Part shown: positions 21,319 to 33,790 of the stretch, one piece after another
How positions within the stretch are numbered: the stretch's first letter is position 1
Layout of the letters: each line of letters starts with the position of its first letter
Source: Reticulitermes speratus
Lineage: Eukaryota; Arthropoda; Insecta; Blattodea; Rhinotermitidae
DNA length: 64,000 bases
Assembly: GCA_021186555.1 (NCBI GenBank)
Contig: JAJKFL010000003.1
Coordinates: forward strand, 44,675,908-44,739,907
Direction: 5' to 3'
Made by a program: the position numbers and the translations under genes
Notes under the pieces: generated by a model
What the model saw: only the letters and a program-made list of their open reading frames with translations
Databases searched by the model: none
Told to the model about the DNA's origin: nothing

Positions 21319-24300
21319 TAGTGACCATGTAAGTACTGTACAATGAACCGAACCTCATTACGTTAGAGAAAAAACCTGAGGTTGACCTACTCAGGTCGAA
21401 ACATGCCATTTTAAAGTCCATCTACCATTACTGTTATAATTATTATATCTATACGTAATAATAAGAAAAGATTGTTGTACAACATAATCTATACCTCTAT
21501 TTAAGTATTACTTTTGGTGGTTGCGAATGAAAGCGGTTGTGGCTTATTTAAGGTAACATTCTATAATTTCCAGGGCAGCAAAATGGGATTCTAGGTCAAG
21601 GTTTAAATACGGGACCTCTCGTATAAGAAACAGGAGTGCTATACACTGAAAGAGCAATATTCATTAATGGATATTTCAATTGGATTTAGGTTACTGTTAC
21701 AGTAAAAACAAATATAATCATCCTACTTCTACTTTACATCACAAGCAAATACATCGCAAACAGCTTATTTTCTCCGTTGTAATTTTGTTGCTCGCAGGAG
21801 TGATGGTGCCATGAAGAAGTGCACATAAAATCGGGGAACATAAAGTGGAACGCCCAGAATAATGCGCTGGAGAATTCCAGTTCCAGGTCTGTATCCTGTT
21901 AGTTCCATTACCTAGTGATCTTTATTTTCAGTTTCAGGTTTTCATTAGGAAATTATACACAGACACCACACAAGTCTTGGCTTCTAAACACGTAATATTA
22001 GACTTCAATATCGCTGTCAGTTTTAGATTATGTTCAGTGGAGCCATTAAATTAGAAAGGAAACGTGAAATCACACTCGTTTAAAATACAGTTTTTGCAGC
22101 CATTTGTTTCGAAACTGTGTCAAGCAGATTGCAGAAAATATGGAGGTTCTGTTGTAATTTGAAGGCACATAAAAGTGTTAGAAATTAAACAAAGTAAATA
22201 AGGTGAGAATGAAGCATATTTTATTAGAGAGGTCGGAAAATGTGAATAATGGTACAAATTACGACATGCAGCAAACACTGATGGACAATAAACCTGAACC
22301 GCAGTTTTCAAAGTGTTCAGTAAAACGCATAGTTTTGAGTTTATTCGAAACTTGTAAAATTAGTTTTTAAGTGTTAACTAAATGTGCGACTCAACAAAAC
22401 CTTTGTAAAGCCATGTCTGTTAAGCATCTCTCTGGCGTTCATAGTTTGCAGAAACCTATAAGAGAATATTGTAACTTAATTTTAATTTAGCTCTTTACAT
22501 CAAGTCGTTCAGGGGAAAAAGGCATTAGATTGAATCCAATGTGTTTACATACGAGTATTGTTGAAAAGGGAAAGATTTATAAGCCACGAATACCCTCTAA
22601 GTTACTGGTCTGTGGACAAGTGTACAAGAATTAAGTAAATGATTACGTTAACATCTCATTAAATAATGCAGGACAAATTTGTAACACACAAACCAGAAAT
22701 TAAGGCCTGTCGTATAACAGCAAATTTCGAGTACCGAAGAAATAGTAAAAGTAAAAGAGGAAAGAAGGGCGTGATTAAATAAGAAACAGAACAATTTGAA
22801 ATTACATTTGATATTAACACTTCATTATTACAGGAAAAACAATGCGACAACATTATTTCCACTTCACACTTCATAATCTCAGTATCTGCTTCCCAAACTA
22901 TTCAGAATTAATAACATATTATTTTGTCGAGGGTAACGAAACGGTTTTCCTAACTTACTGCATTTCTTTATAAATTAATATCGATATACTACGACGGGCA
23001 TTTGTTGAATATCATTATTTCTTCAACGACATATCGATGCAGCGATAGTATATAGGGCACAAATAAACTGTGATATACGATATAAGGGCAGTGAAGAATT
23101 AAGTTATCGTTACACAAGAAAAGGTCCGAGTGTTGGCTGGCGTCCAGTCACAGGATCCAATCAAGTCGTCTGTCGAGTGTGCTCCAGTCTACAAGGAAGC
23201 TGAAACAACGGCTAAAAATAGAAACGACACTCTAAAAGTGAAGTTCTGTTCCAATTTTCACCAAGCGTGTGACACTTCTATTCCCGAAACCGATGTCAGC
23301 AAAAATTGGGTGAATAAAGGCTTAATTACATTTCTTACTGACCTTGAAATGAAAGGCGCTTTTCAGTTCGGAGTACACATAGCTTATATTTTCGGAATGC
23401 GTTTTTTTTTTGCGATTCTGAATGCCGCACTGGCCTTCATCAATTAACGTAGGAGAAATTTACAGCAGAAAGAACTAACGTCCCTACACATAAATTGCGG
23501 TGACATTACAGATCGATGAACGGTGTTTTTAGTTATTGTTGTGGGCACGAAAGAGATTTATAATCTATGTAATTATTTGTATAGTGAACCACCTTGTAGA
23601 AAGGCATATGAAGCTCGGTTTGAAATTCGTTTTAAAAAATAAGGTTTATATTTACCAGCTACCGACTAAAATTAAATTTGCAGCGCCATCGCACCTGCTT
23701 TATGATGTGTGTCGCCGAAAGTCTGAGACTGGGATTTATAAAATATGGAACATTCCACAGCATATCAGTGATAAATAAATTTCAAAAATCATAACACAAA
23801 ATTCACAATTAAGTATAACAAAAGTGGCAATAACGTATCACACCTTTCTGTGTTTATTTGGTTCCAAATGGCAAGAAAATAGCAACACAGTTATGAACGT
23901 AAATAATTTAAAAGTAATATGTTAACTATTCACAAGAGCCCGTCATGGAGTTAGTTAGTTAGTTTGCACATCTTGCCTATATCTTTATGCCAATTAAAGG
24001 CTTACTTTTCGTGGTTCAAACATATTTAATATTATATCTTTCACGTGTGTCTTATTTGTGAGTGATTGACACTGTATAGACAATGGCTGTATTGCCGACG
24101 TTTCGGAGCTGTTACTGTCTCAAAATTTAAAGCAAAAAGAGCACTCAATGGGTATCACGGATTTTCGAACTGCCCACATCTATGTGTACACGCCGCCATT
24201 ACCAAGAACTAGACTCTATATTGGCATTAATGCACCCTTACAACATTGCACTTCCTGTAATTTTTATGCATGTATGTAAGGTGTTGCTACAAAATATTTT

Positions 24301-24319
24301 AAGTGTATATAAACATACG
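21319..24319. other. Intergenic stretch, nothing firmly recognised
   Basis: AT-rich sequence. 21,371-21,414 has a hammerhead-like string (CTGAGGT, T, GACCT/AGGTC stem, GAAACATGC). An open frame at 23,130-23,447 has no start ATG, splice context or recognised motif. 23,938-23,969 holds CATGGAGTTAGTTAGTTAG, a LINE 3' tail like that at 12,850. A further eroded hammerhead-like 3' half (GAAACGTCGGC) lies on minus near 24,090. Confidence 0.45.
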
Positions 24320-24960
24320 AGTATACGAGTGTAGAGAGAGAGAGGGTGTGCAACTAGACTCATATATATGAGTATAGAGACAGAGGGGTGTGCAACTAGA
24401 CTCATATATATGAGTATAGAGACAGAGGGGTGTGCAACTAGACTCATATATACGAGTATAGAGACAGAGGGGTGTGCAACTAGACTCATATATACGAGTA
24501 TAGAGACAGAGGGGTGTGCAACTAGACTCATATATATGAGTATAGAGACAGAGGGGTGTGCAACTAGACTCATATATACGAGTATAGAGACAGAGGGGTG
24601 TGCAACTAGACTCATATATACGAGTATAGAGACAGAGGGGTGTGCAACTAGACTCATATATACGAGTATAGAGACAGAGGGGTGTGCAACGAGACTCATA
24701 TATACGAGTATAGAGACAGAGAGGTGTGCAACTAGATTCATATATACGAGTGTAGAGACAGAGGGGTGTGCAACTAGACTCATATATATGAGTATAGAGA
24801 CAGAGGGGTGTGCAACTAGACTCATATATACGAGTATAGAGACAGAGGGGTGTGCAACTAGACTCATATATACGAGTATAGAGACAGAGGGGTGTGCAAC
24901 TAGACTCACATACGCGAGTGCACAGACACAGGGGTGGGCAACTAGACACGTATATAGTAG
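24320..24960. repeat. 42-bp minisatellite, about 15 copies
   Basis: The landmark GTGTGCAACTAGACT recurs every 42 bases from 24,346 to about 24,934. Units are nearly identical, differing mainly at one site (ATATATATGAGT versus ATATATACGAGT), a CpG/TpG change. The unit holds ACTCATATATGAGT, a perfect palindrome in the TpG form. Because 42 is divisible by three, long open frames appear on both strands; they are by-products, not genes. End units are more diverged. Confidence 0.96.
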
Positions 24961-25958
24961 TATATACTACTTACAACGAAATACTTCGAAAGTCATAAAA
25001 ATAAGGGTCAATTATCTTATGGCATCAGAGAATCTGTAAAAGGAACCCCAATAGAAGCCTACGGTAGTTCCGGATGATAAACTGAACAGTTTGAAACATA
25101 TCGGGAGTAGTGTAACAAACTGCAACAAATAAAGTGGTTGTACTAGACAGTGAACAGAGCCCATAACATATTTAGGAATCCTACTTTCCTTTTTAGATAC
25201 AAAGGATACCGTGGGGTAAAAATGATCTAACTAGCCGCGTGTTAGAGCCGACCTTGGCGTAATGATTGCTCTCTAAATGTAACAGGTATTTTAGATGTAT
25301 GGGAAGGGAGGGTGGGTGGGAGGGAGAGAAGCAAAAAAGAAAACTACAGAGTCTGTCTATTTAGAAACATCTAACGAAGACAGAAGTAGGTAAAAAGAAA
25401 CACCGCTCCCGTCATAAAAATCAGTTTACATTACACTTGAGGAAAGTACTATCTTTGTTTTTGTTTTGATAGTAGTTTAGGGGTGTCTAGCCTTCATGTA
25501 ATTAGACTGAACATGCTTACTCAATTTCGGAATGATCTTTTTGATTCCCTCGTTTGTCTTCAAGTCTATTGACCGCAAATGCAAATACTGTTGACAGACT
25601 TGGGCTGATATACGGCACTTGAACATGGTCCCTTTATTATTACGTGAAATAGTAGGCATTTAGAGTATGTTGTAAGAATTCCTTCAGTCAAATTTTGCTA
25701 CATAGGCCTATGACTACCGACATGCCACGAGTAGACTCTTATGTACAATTCATTTGTCTAAAAAGTCGTAAAGTCTCTGTTGCCCAACCGCGGACATGCT
25801 AATTGTATTTCTTTGTCCATTAAGACCTAGGGAGTTCTTCACCAGTTGAGCGACTCTTAGCTCTACAAACAGAACTATGTTCCATGATGTTAGTCCCGAT
25901 AGAGTGAAAGCTACAGGAATGGTATTCAGGCCTTGCATCACAAATAACCTCTCATTTG

Positions 25959-26508
25959 AGATGTGTTCAAAAATCACCAACTAATGCACATAAACTTTTC
26001 AATAGTTTATTCTTAAAATACCCCTATACGTATTTCGGTGGTTTAAACCACCATCTTCTATGTCGTGTGGCACGACATAGAAACACGGAAAACCAGTACC
26101 AGTTATCACTCTGCAACAGCACAACACCTGCGTCATGCAGCTTACGTAGTACACATAGATGACCACCTTACTACAAGGCCAAACTGCCAATAATTTTCAG
26201 GAAAACTACAAACTATGTAATCATTTTAACAGCCTTTAATTCATTTTGTAGTAATTTTACATAATTTTACATACTGTACGAAGTGAGCAATACTAGCCCA
26301 CTCATATTCTACATATATGAATGTAACCATATATGTAATAACTATAAGTCTATGCATTTTAATCTCCACGACCCCCTGAAGATGGTGGTTTAAACCACCG
26401 AAATACGTATAGGGGTATTTTAAGAATAAACTATTGAACAGTTTATGTGCATTAGTTGGTGATTTTTGAACACATCTCATTTGAAAATGCACGGTAGATA
26501 CAACGTTA
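25959..26508. mobile_element. Foldback element with hammerhead-like motifs (copy 4), with target-site duplication
   Basis: Flanked by a perfect 13-bp direct repeat AACCTCTCATTTG (25,946-25,958 and 26,509-26,521). Arms of about 100 bases (25,958-26,058 and 26,378-26,478) are nearly exact inverted copies; an asymmetric tail of about 30 bases follows the right arm. The right arm on plus (26,371-26,416) is a complete type I hammerhead: stem I CCCC/GGGG (5 bp with the next pair), CTGAAGA, an extra T, stem II GGTGGT/ACCACC, GAAA, a short self-paired TACGTA, then TA before the cleavage point. The left arm lost the first part of its box. No coding capacity. Confidence 0.8.
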
Positions 26509-26521
26509 AACCTCTCATTTG

Positions 26522-29194
26522 TCCGAAGATCTGAATTAGTTACTCTTATTTTCCTCTTACGTTTTCTGGGTCAAGAAAAAATAACGTACATTTCTCCAAA
26601 CAGCACTAACCTACTAATGTTTATACCTGAGACGCATTCTTTTCTGTGAGGTAGGAATTAAGTTTTAAATATTATTTAGGTGAATTTCAAATTTCACGAA
26701 GTCAGAACCATCTGACAGAGCATTAATGAGATTTAATGCCGTAAAATATTTCGAGTAACATTTGTAGGCAGCTTTTATATTTTGTACTCATGTTTTGGTA
26801 CAAAAGCCTTTTACCGACATTTCGTAAAAGAATATTTGCCTTTACGTAGTGCAAGAGTCACAGCGAGGTGATGTGAAACAAGCGATATTCACGGGCAAAT
26901 TCTCATATAAAATTTAATGGAATTCCATTAGGCGTACGTAGTTTATGCGAACACACAGACAGATGAACATTGCCTAATTTTATTTGTTACTTTTATGGTA
27001 CTTCATAGGTCTACCAGTATTAAATGTAACCCAAATGCGCGTAACTAGCGTGGAACACACAACAAGCGGACGAAAAGACATACCAACGCAATAGGCATCT
27101 GTTTCATATGTGTAACAGATTACTACAAATCACGTAAATTAAGGGAATTTGTCTATATCACTAAATACATTTAAACGGCTGTAGTTGCGGGATGCAGTGT
27201 TTCGTCACGTGAGGGACGTAATTTGCAGGAACCTTACTTGACCTAGACTGAAGCATAACGTTCAGAGTGTTATTTTTAATTGGAAATAAAAGACGGCAGT
27301 GCTAGAAGCTGGCGCTGTAGCATCAAAATGACGTAAGAGCTGTCTAGATGCTCAGTTGTCTTCCTCAGTGCAGAGCAAGCGAACGTTTGTGGTTCTAGAA
27401 GTGACATTCCATGTACCAAATGATTACTCTCACAAGCAGAAGGAAGCCATCACAGACTGTTCGGAAAGGAGTCGTGAAAGACGAAATAAAATTGCATACA
27501 CTTCTGACGTGTTGTTTCGTGTTGTTAGGGCCCCACGAATACAAATACTCTATTTTTTGTTATAATGTTCCTGAATTATGCGAAAGTAGTTGACTTATAA
27601 ATGTTTACTTTTAACATTATCCGTAAATATTTTAAGACAAAAAACTTCATTCGTTCCAAGGTAAAAACAGTGAGTGTGGAAAAGTGCAAAAATTTCCCTA
27701 AAATAGGATCACATAATGTTTACGATAAACCCTAACATTTGGAAACAGCACACGAAATATTTAAACTAACCTCTACACATTAAACTAGATGAAATACATA
27801 TATGCAATTCCATTTTCTTAGCAGGAACGGAAAATGAGAAAGTAATGTACCGTTTACAAAGGAGGAATATCATTACACTACAAACTGTAACTTAAGAATA
27901 TGTGTGGGCCTACTCTATTATGGTATGGAAACAAGTAAGAAGAGGACGAAATAATACAATATGTCGATAAAATGAAGCATATTCACAATTATATGACTAT
28001 TAATAGTTCTGATCATAAAACTCCTGTACATCAATTTATCCTCTTTAAAATATAATATTGGATAAATGTATGTACACAGTGTGCAAAAACGTTTGAAAAT
28101 ATTGAAAATACCGGAGAACAAAGGACAGTGATTCAGCTTTAGGGAAGAATAGCCAGTGTTTCTACAAGCGGCTGTTGTTGGACGGAGTCAGTTTATTGTG
28201 TAGCAATGCAAAACAACTCAGTTCTCATCATTAAAAAAAATTTCTTTATAAGACGTGGCTGATTAAATCCAGTCATTAATTTTCTAATCTTAGTGATGAT
28301 ATATTAAAAGAGTAAATGTTTTTACGATGTATAAATATTAGGATTTTATTTTTCACCGCGACATGTCATAAAACATTACGATGTAGCAAACAAGACTTTT
28401 AAAATACAGTAATATAATTCCTGTAAATACATTATAGTTACAACGTCAACAACCTTCTGAAGGTTACCTCTAAAATAACTTGCTTTTGAACAAGCACTGA
28501 ACAGATCATCTGGTTAAATGAAATGCAAACATATCCTGTAATTTCTTGCTTTCTGTGCTATGAAAAAATATAGATAATTTCAGCAGGAAATTAATGATAT
28601 TTTAACGGCGTTCTGTCAAATTTTACCCTAGCTGATGTATTACTTAAAGAAACTATTAACGAAAGACTCTTGATAAGAAAATGGAATATCTTGGAATAAA
28701 GTGTATTTTTTTTTGTGGCCATATGGTTATAATGTGCAGTGTTGTTAGTGTGTTTTGTTATGAGACATTGAAAAGTGGAACCCATTTCTGTGTCGCAGTG
28801 TTTCGTTCCTCACCGTTTGTTCAACACAATCTTACGTATATATGATTTGCTGGACAACTCTAGGTAAGAAATAAGAAGTATTTAAACACTCAGTTTTTTC
28901 TACTGTAATTTTATTGCCAGATATTTTGGCCCATTACTTCATCTTCTTTTATGTGTAACTTTAAATATAACCGTCTGATAAATACAGAAGGAGCCACACA
29001 ATTACTAGTAACAGAAAGTAAGTTTCCAATCCTTTGGGCTACGGCGCTGCTTAGATTTTCATAACCCAGACAACCGGAATCTTCTTCTTCAGCGCCGCTA
29101 TTAGAATCTCATGTGTCTATCACAATGAGAAGTTTCAACTTCACCTGCTCCTACACCTTATTTTACCCCTACAAAGTAACGTCCTAGTTTTTAA
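26522..29194. other. Intergenic stretch, nothing recognised
   Basis: AT-rich with moderate CpG. No repeat family or splice-bounded exon stands out. Near 28,925 the minus strand has an eroded hammerhead-like string (GAAGATGAAG ... GGCC AAAATATCTGG). Confidence 0.4.
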
Positions 29195-29347
29195 GCCTGG
29201 GGGGCAGAGACCCGGTACCCATTGCACAGGAGGTTGGGTGGGCCTGGGGCCGGTCTGGACGTGTGCGGAAAGTCTCGACCCCACCGGATCTGATCCCCGG
29301 ACCGTCCAGCCCGTAGCGAGTCGCTATACCGACTAGGCTATCCCGGC
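29195..29347 (-). mobile_element. SINE family A, tRNA-head half
   Basis: On minus: GGGATAGCCTAGTCGGTATA, GGACGGTCCGGGGATCAGAT and GACTTTCCGCACACGTCC, then GGTACCGGGTCTCTG, very like the first half of the copy at 7,038. The tail half is missing. It looks young, with CpGs intact. Confidence 0.82.
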
Positions 29348-29470
29348 CCACACCATCAACAACAACTCAGTTCACTTACTGATTCTTCTTTACATATCTG
29401 TTCATCATTTTCAGTCTCTTTCAGAATCCATAATCACTAACCTACACATCTGCCTCTCCCATTCCTATTC

Positions 29471-29788
29471 TTTCCTGTTAGAGGCAAGTTGATGGCTGTG
29501 CTACTCCTGCAGACGTTTCCTCCTACTGTAGGAAAGTCATAATTTTCGTAAGCATTGTCAGAGATGTCTTATTTTTATGACTTGGAAACCCCGGGATATT
29601 TACAATGAGGAACAAAATTTTGCAGGATTATTTCCTGTTAGAGGCAAGTTGATGGCTGTGCTACTCCTGTAGACGTTTCCTCCTACTGTAGGAAAGTCAT
29701 AATTTTCGTAAGCATTGTCAGAGATGTCTTATTTTTATGACTTGGAAACCCCGGGATATTTACAATGAGGAACAAAATTTTGCAGGAT
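29471..29788. repeat. Two-copy tandem duplication, 160-bp unit
   Basis: TTTCCTGTTAGAGGCAAGTT starts at 29,471 and again at 29,631. Over about 158 bases I see a single clear difference (CTGCAGACG versus CTGTAGACG), a CpG-neighbouring transition. Either a recent duplication or an assembly duplication. Confidence 0.95.
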
Positions 29789-30989
29789 ACCGGGACAGAG
29801 TTCTTTACAACTTATAAAACCGAGACTGTCCCGGGGAAAGCGGGACGAATGGGATCACTAGTTACACCCGACTTCCTCCTGGGCCATGAGAGTCTCTGCC
29901 AAGTGACGAGAGTTTCATTGATTGCCTAGTCAGCCAGCAGTGGGGCAGGCGTGGTCGTGTGTGTGGAGTAGCCTACTACAGTACAACAAACGTACTGTAC
30001 ACCGACCTACAATTTAGCGTCTGGTTGCTGCTGTTTCTGAAACGTCTTGTAACAGAGTGCGTAACACTAAACTGTTTATCTCGGAAATGCGAGAATAATA
30101 CTAAAATTAATCATAGCAAAACAGATTACGAAGTTGTGGCCTGGGCTATTTGGGCTCAGGATAAATACGTAGTGGCAAGTTTTGGTATTAGGTGTGTTAA
30201 ATCTCCGTTATACGCGACATAAAGTTACATTACTCATCATTTAATTAATACACATATACCTATAAACATATTAAGTCATTTTTTACAAGTTCTATCGAAA
30301 TAAAATAAAATTTAATGACTAACGTGCATAAATAGAATACAGGGCATGTCAGCGACAATAAGCATTCACTTACTGCTGTCATTCGGTTCTAAGCTAGTTG
30401 CAAATGACGTTTAAACAGTATTTCACCTCCAGTAAGGCCATACCGCACGTATTTTTGTGCAACAAGCAATTCGATATACTTTCTGTGCATCAGTTGACTC
30501 ATTCTGGCTCTGTTGCAGACAAAGCCTTGTGATTCAAAATTGAGAGAAAGAAGACTAGCTTTAGGACTAAAAATAGTTCTCATTGCGGTAGTCGAGCTAC
30601 AACAACTGAAGCTATTTTTAAATTTATAAAAGGCAAATGTCATTTAAATGCTACTTTTAAAATTCTTCCTATTGAAAAGTCAATTGCACCTGCCTTTTAA
30701 CGAACAGCCGGTTAATGATGTGTGGGAAAAAGTGCTGAATGAACTAAATGCTAATTTGCTGGATGTTAAAGCAGATGCCATGCCACTGCGTAGGGTCTAT
30801 CCTCGTGGCGCAGATAACAGGTTGGGGGAGCCCTGCTACTTCATAACTGAGGGCTCCCTTATTGTTGTCAGCAAAGTCACTCCCAGATCTCTCAGAATAC
30901 TGTACCTTGTCATAAGGCACAAATTCAGTCTTAAAGAACCCACAACAAATTTTAGTGTTCTGTATATTTGGGAGCCCCGACCCACAGGC

Positions 30990-31379
30990 CCCCCCCCCCC
31001 CCCCCGAGAGGGCCTTATCTATGCCATTGGCCTATCAACATCGCGAGTTGCTACTCGGCTGTCCAGGAATCCAATCCACTTTTTCTGGACGTTGATAGTT
31101 CTGAAAACCTAATTACACTTACCTACATTGAAATCGGTCAAACACAAAGACATCTAACTAATTTAAAAAGAGTATTTTTCTTTGTTTCTTCACAGTTGAA
31201 CCATAACTTGAAATATGCCTAATACGTTGGTATAAAAAATGAGACGACGACCGTAGTTCAGCACTCGACAAGCTGCTCGAGTCCTTTGTAAATCGCAGTC
31301 AGGGCCGGTTAAGGCTGTTCAACTTATGCGGCTGCATCGGGCACAAACGTTCGTGGGGGGGGGGGGGGGGGGGAGGGGG
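30990..31379. repeat. Homopolymer C and G tracts
   Basis: A run of about 17 C near 30,990-31,006 and a G run at 31,355-31,379 broken once by A. The second lies within a segment (31,300-31,531) whose ends CAGGGCCGGTT and AACCGGCCCT are inverted, hinting at a hAT-type non-autonomous element, but no target duplication is visible. Sequence length in these runs is unreliable. Confidence 0.5.
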
Positions 31380-31674
31380 CGAAAAGGCTGCTTGTATTTC
31401 AGATTTTGTGTCAAACATATTTTATACGTGTGTTTTATCTGCATTGTCAGTTCAGGACGAGCGCAGTTGGGGCGGAGGGGGGCCTACATTTATTTTTGCA
31501 TTGGGACAAGATGTGTCTCAAACCGGCCCTTATTGTACAGAATCAACACAGATATGAGAACGGTACATCCCAGAGGTGACCAAACAGTCGACCGCGACCA
31601 CTTTTTGGTCTCTATCAAAATTTATTTGCCGCCTCAGTATGATCAATAGCTCTTCATTTTGACAGCATTTTTTT

Positions 31675-31854
31675 GGATCAACCTACCTCTGCGAAGAAGC
31701 CTGCTCCCAGATTAAGATAATTAAATCAAGATGCCGAAGCCCTCTCACCGATGAACATTTAAAATACTGCCTTCACTTGTGCCTAAGTAATTATGAACGC
31801 TCTTTCAGTAAGTTATCGCAAAATATGCAGTGTCATGCATCAACTTCGCAATAG
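31675..31854 (+). pseudogene. hAT transposase remnant (C-terminal dimerisation region, GTF2IRD2/ZBED-like)
   Basis: An open stretch of 59 codons to a TAG, reading GSTYLCEEACSQIKIIKSR, then SPLTDEHLKYCLHLCLSNYE and SFSKLSQNMQCHAS. This is the end of the hAT-family transposase domain as seen in host genes such as GTF2IRD2 and ZBED5: STYxCExxFS.MK..KS..R..LTDEHL. FFG precedes it. The upstream domain is not visible, so it is a 3' fragment. In an active protein this region forms the dimer and part of the RNase-H-like fold. Confidence 0.8.
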
Positions 31855-32998
31855 GAAGCTTAATGAAAAACACATTTTAATTAGGTAAACTGTTTTAGTT
31901 TGAAAAGATCAATCTGCTAATCATAATGCTATTTTACATTTCTGACCTGATATCAATACATTACGTACCGTAGCAGATCGCGAAAATTTTCTGTCTTTAG
32001 AGTAGATTACAGAGTCCAAAAGTGTGGCCACCTATGGTATATACCATCTCTCGCCTGGATGGACAGAGGAAACCCGTGTGAAACCGCAATATAGTCAGTA
32101 CCCGGGACATCTGCCAAAAAGAGAAACCCAAACCTTTGGCGCTCAGCTAAACACGGTCGATAAGAAAGCCAACAATTCTTCTTACGCAGCTGTTAGTTTT
32201 ATTATTGTGTTTTACTGCCCCGTAACTGGGATGCTTGTCTACATGTCTATATCAACTCGAAGTTCATCTCAAGCACTTGTTATTGTGGGCAGCATAGCAA
32301 TGAAACAAGGGCACGAACAATAATGCTGTTTTAAGTTGGTCGGTTTGTTGATCATTCAGCGACGTTGAATCTTATACAGAGATTAAATGCGTTTAGTTTG
32401 TACGGTGCACTAAAAAACTGGATAACACTGTCATGGCTTATGTGTGTATTGTTTATTCAACGACGCTATACGGCGTCAAATGATAGAATGATGAATGCTC
32501 ATTCGGACATGATGTGAAAGGAAATGGTCGTGGCCTGTTCCAAGGCAATATCCTGGCCTCACCTTCAAAGACGTAGCACCTGTCAGGACATTCGGCGTGC
32601 AGTCCGTCATTCAAACCGGACATTTCCCTAAAACAAATTATAGGCGTTAGCTAGAGCTATCATACGTCCTGTTTTCCCAAGACATATCCTCTTTTCAAGC
32701 CCAAAATTTTCCGTCCGGGCTTTTGACTATCTGCTACTTCTCAAAGCTTCTGCATATATTAATGGTACTTTGATACCGAGCTGAAATGACGTAGAACCTT
32801 CTATTCAATTCCTGACAAAAGAGTGCTAATTAATGATGTAAAGTGATTTCACCAACTTATAGGAATCCGCAAAAAACTTCACAGAAAGTAGCTTGAACTT
32901 TGAAGTAGTTCAGCCGTTTGCTAACACACCAGCCGTGGACCAAGTATTTTGAAAACTCGAAAAATGGTGTCACTCAGAATTGTTGAAGATTTTAGTTC

Positions 32999-33170
32999 TT
33001 TGATGGTCCCCCTCATAATGCAAACGTACAGCGTGCTTTCTCATTGATGCAAGCCCAGTGGACGAAGGATAGGAACACGTTGATTGTTGAGTCACTCAGA
33101 GGGCTTTTATGTCTACAGCAAAATTTGATAGGGATTTCTTGTACAGATTTCCATACTTTCCTGAAGAGCA
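32999..33170 (+). pseudogene. Second hAT-like transposase remnant (C-terminal dimerisation region)
   Basis: The open stretch FDGPPHNANVQRAFSLMQAQ, then WTKDRNTLIVESLRGLLCLQ, fits the hAT C-terminal signature N..VER.FS.M...W...RN.L....(V/L)..LL. After QQN the frame shifts; a second frame gives FLYRFPYFPEE. It differs in type from the remnant at 31,675, which lies 1.3 kb upstream on the same strand, so two hAT lineages are probably present here. No terminal repeats could be assigned. Confidence 0.65.
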
Positions 33171-33304
33171 ATGTACTGTACAACTACTAAAGACAATCCG
33201 ATCTACAGATACGTCTGAATGGGCACATAAGAAATAAGATGACTAGGGAACTGGCAACAGACTGTACACCATGTGTATATTGTATATAAATCTGAAAAAT
33301 TAGG

Positions 33305-33790
33305 CGCGATGGCAAAATTGCGACAATCAGCTTCGTCATGTCTGTCTGCTCATCAGCATGGAACTCGGCTCCCACTGGACGGATTTTCATGAGATTTGAT
33401 ATCTGAGTATTTTACGAAACTCTGTCAAGAAAGTTCGAGGTTCATTCAAATATGACAAGAATAACTGGTACATTATATGAAGACTTCTCACTCAGTTCTT
33501 CTTAGAATGAAATGTTTTAGAGAACAGTTGTAGAGAAAAGTTGTAGAGAAAACCAAACACACATTTTCCTCAAAAATCGTGCCATTGATGAGATAATGTG
33601 GAAAAATATGGTAGAGCCGGACAGGCCACAGATGACAATATTAACACGAAGCATGCGCTTTGCATGTTGAATAACTAAGGCTGCAGACACACACACAGAA
33701 CGTGCAATACTTATTTCTTTTCCACGACAATAATGGTTATGCGAACATGCCTCAGTGTTACGTTTATACGTACACTGTCTGTTTTGTTTT
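33305..33790. repeat. Unnamed dispersed repeat, copy 2 (uninterrupted)
   Basis: Collinear with 12,305-13,185, and shows the empty site TATGACAAGAATAAC where copy 1 carries the LINE derivative. Contains a local duplication of GTTGTAGAGAAAA. Confidence 0.75.

Noticed and set aside
23130-23447. 105-codon open frame, plus strand, possible hypothetical gene
   Set aside because: It begins with GTG rather than ATG, has no clear splice sites, no recognised motif and no supporting neighbour. Chance open frames of this size are expected in the intergenic block.
24238-25039. Open frames of more than 200 codons on both strands
   Set aside because: They are the 42-bp minisatellite read in frame; a period divisible by three removes stops in every copy at once.
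30648-31112. 154-codon open frame, plus strand
   Set aside because: No known domain; it runs through a C homopolymer tract that encodes a proline run and has poor start context.
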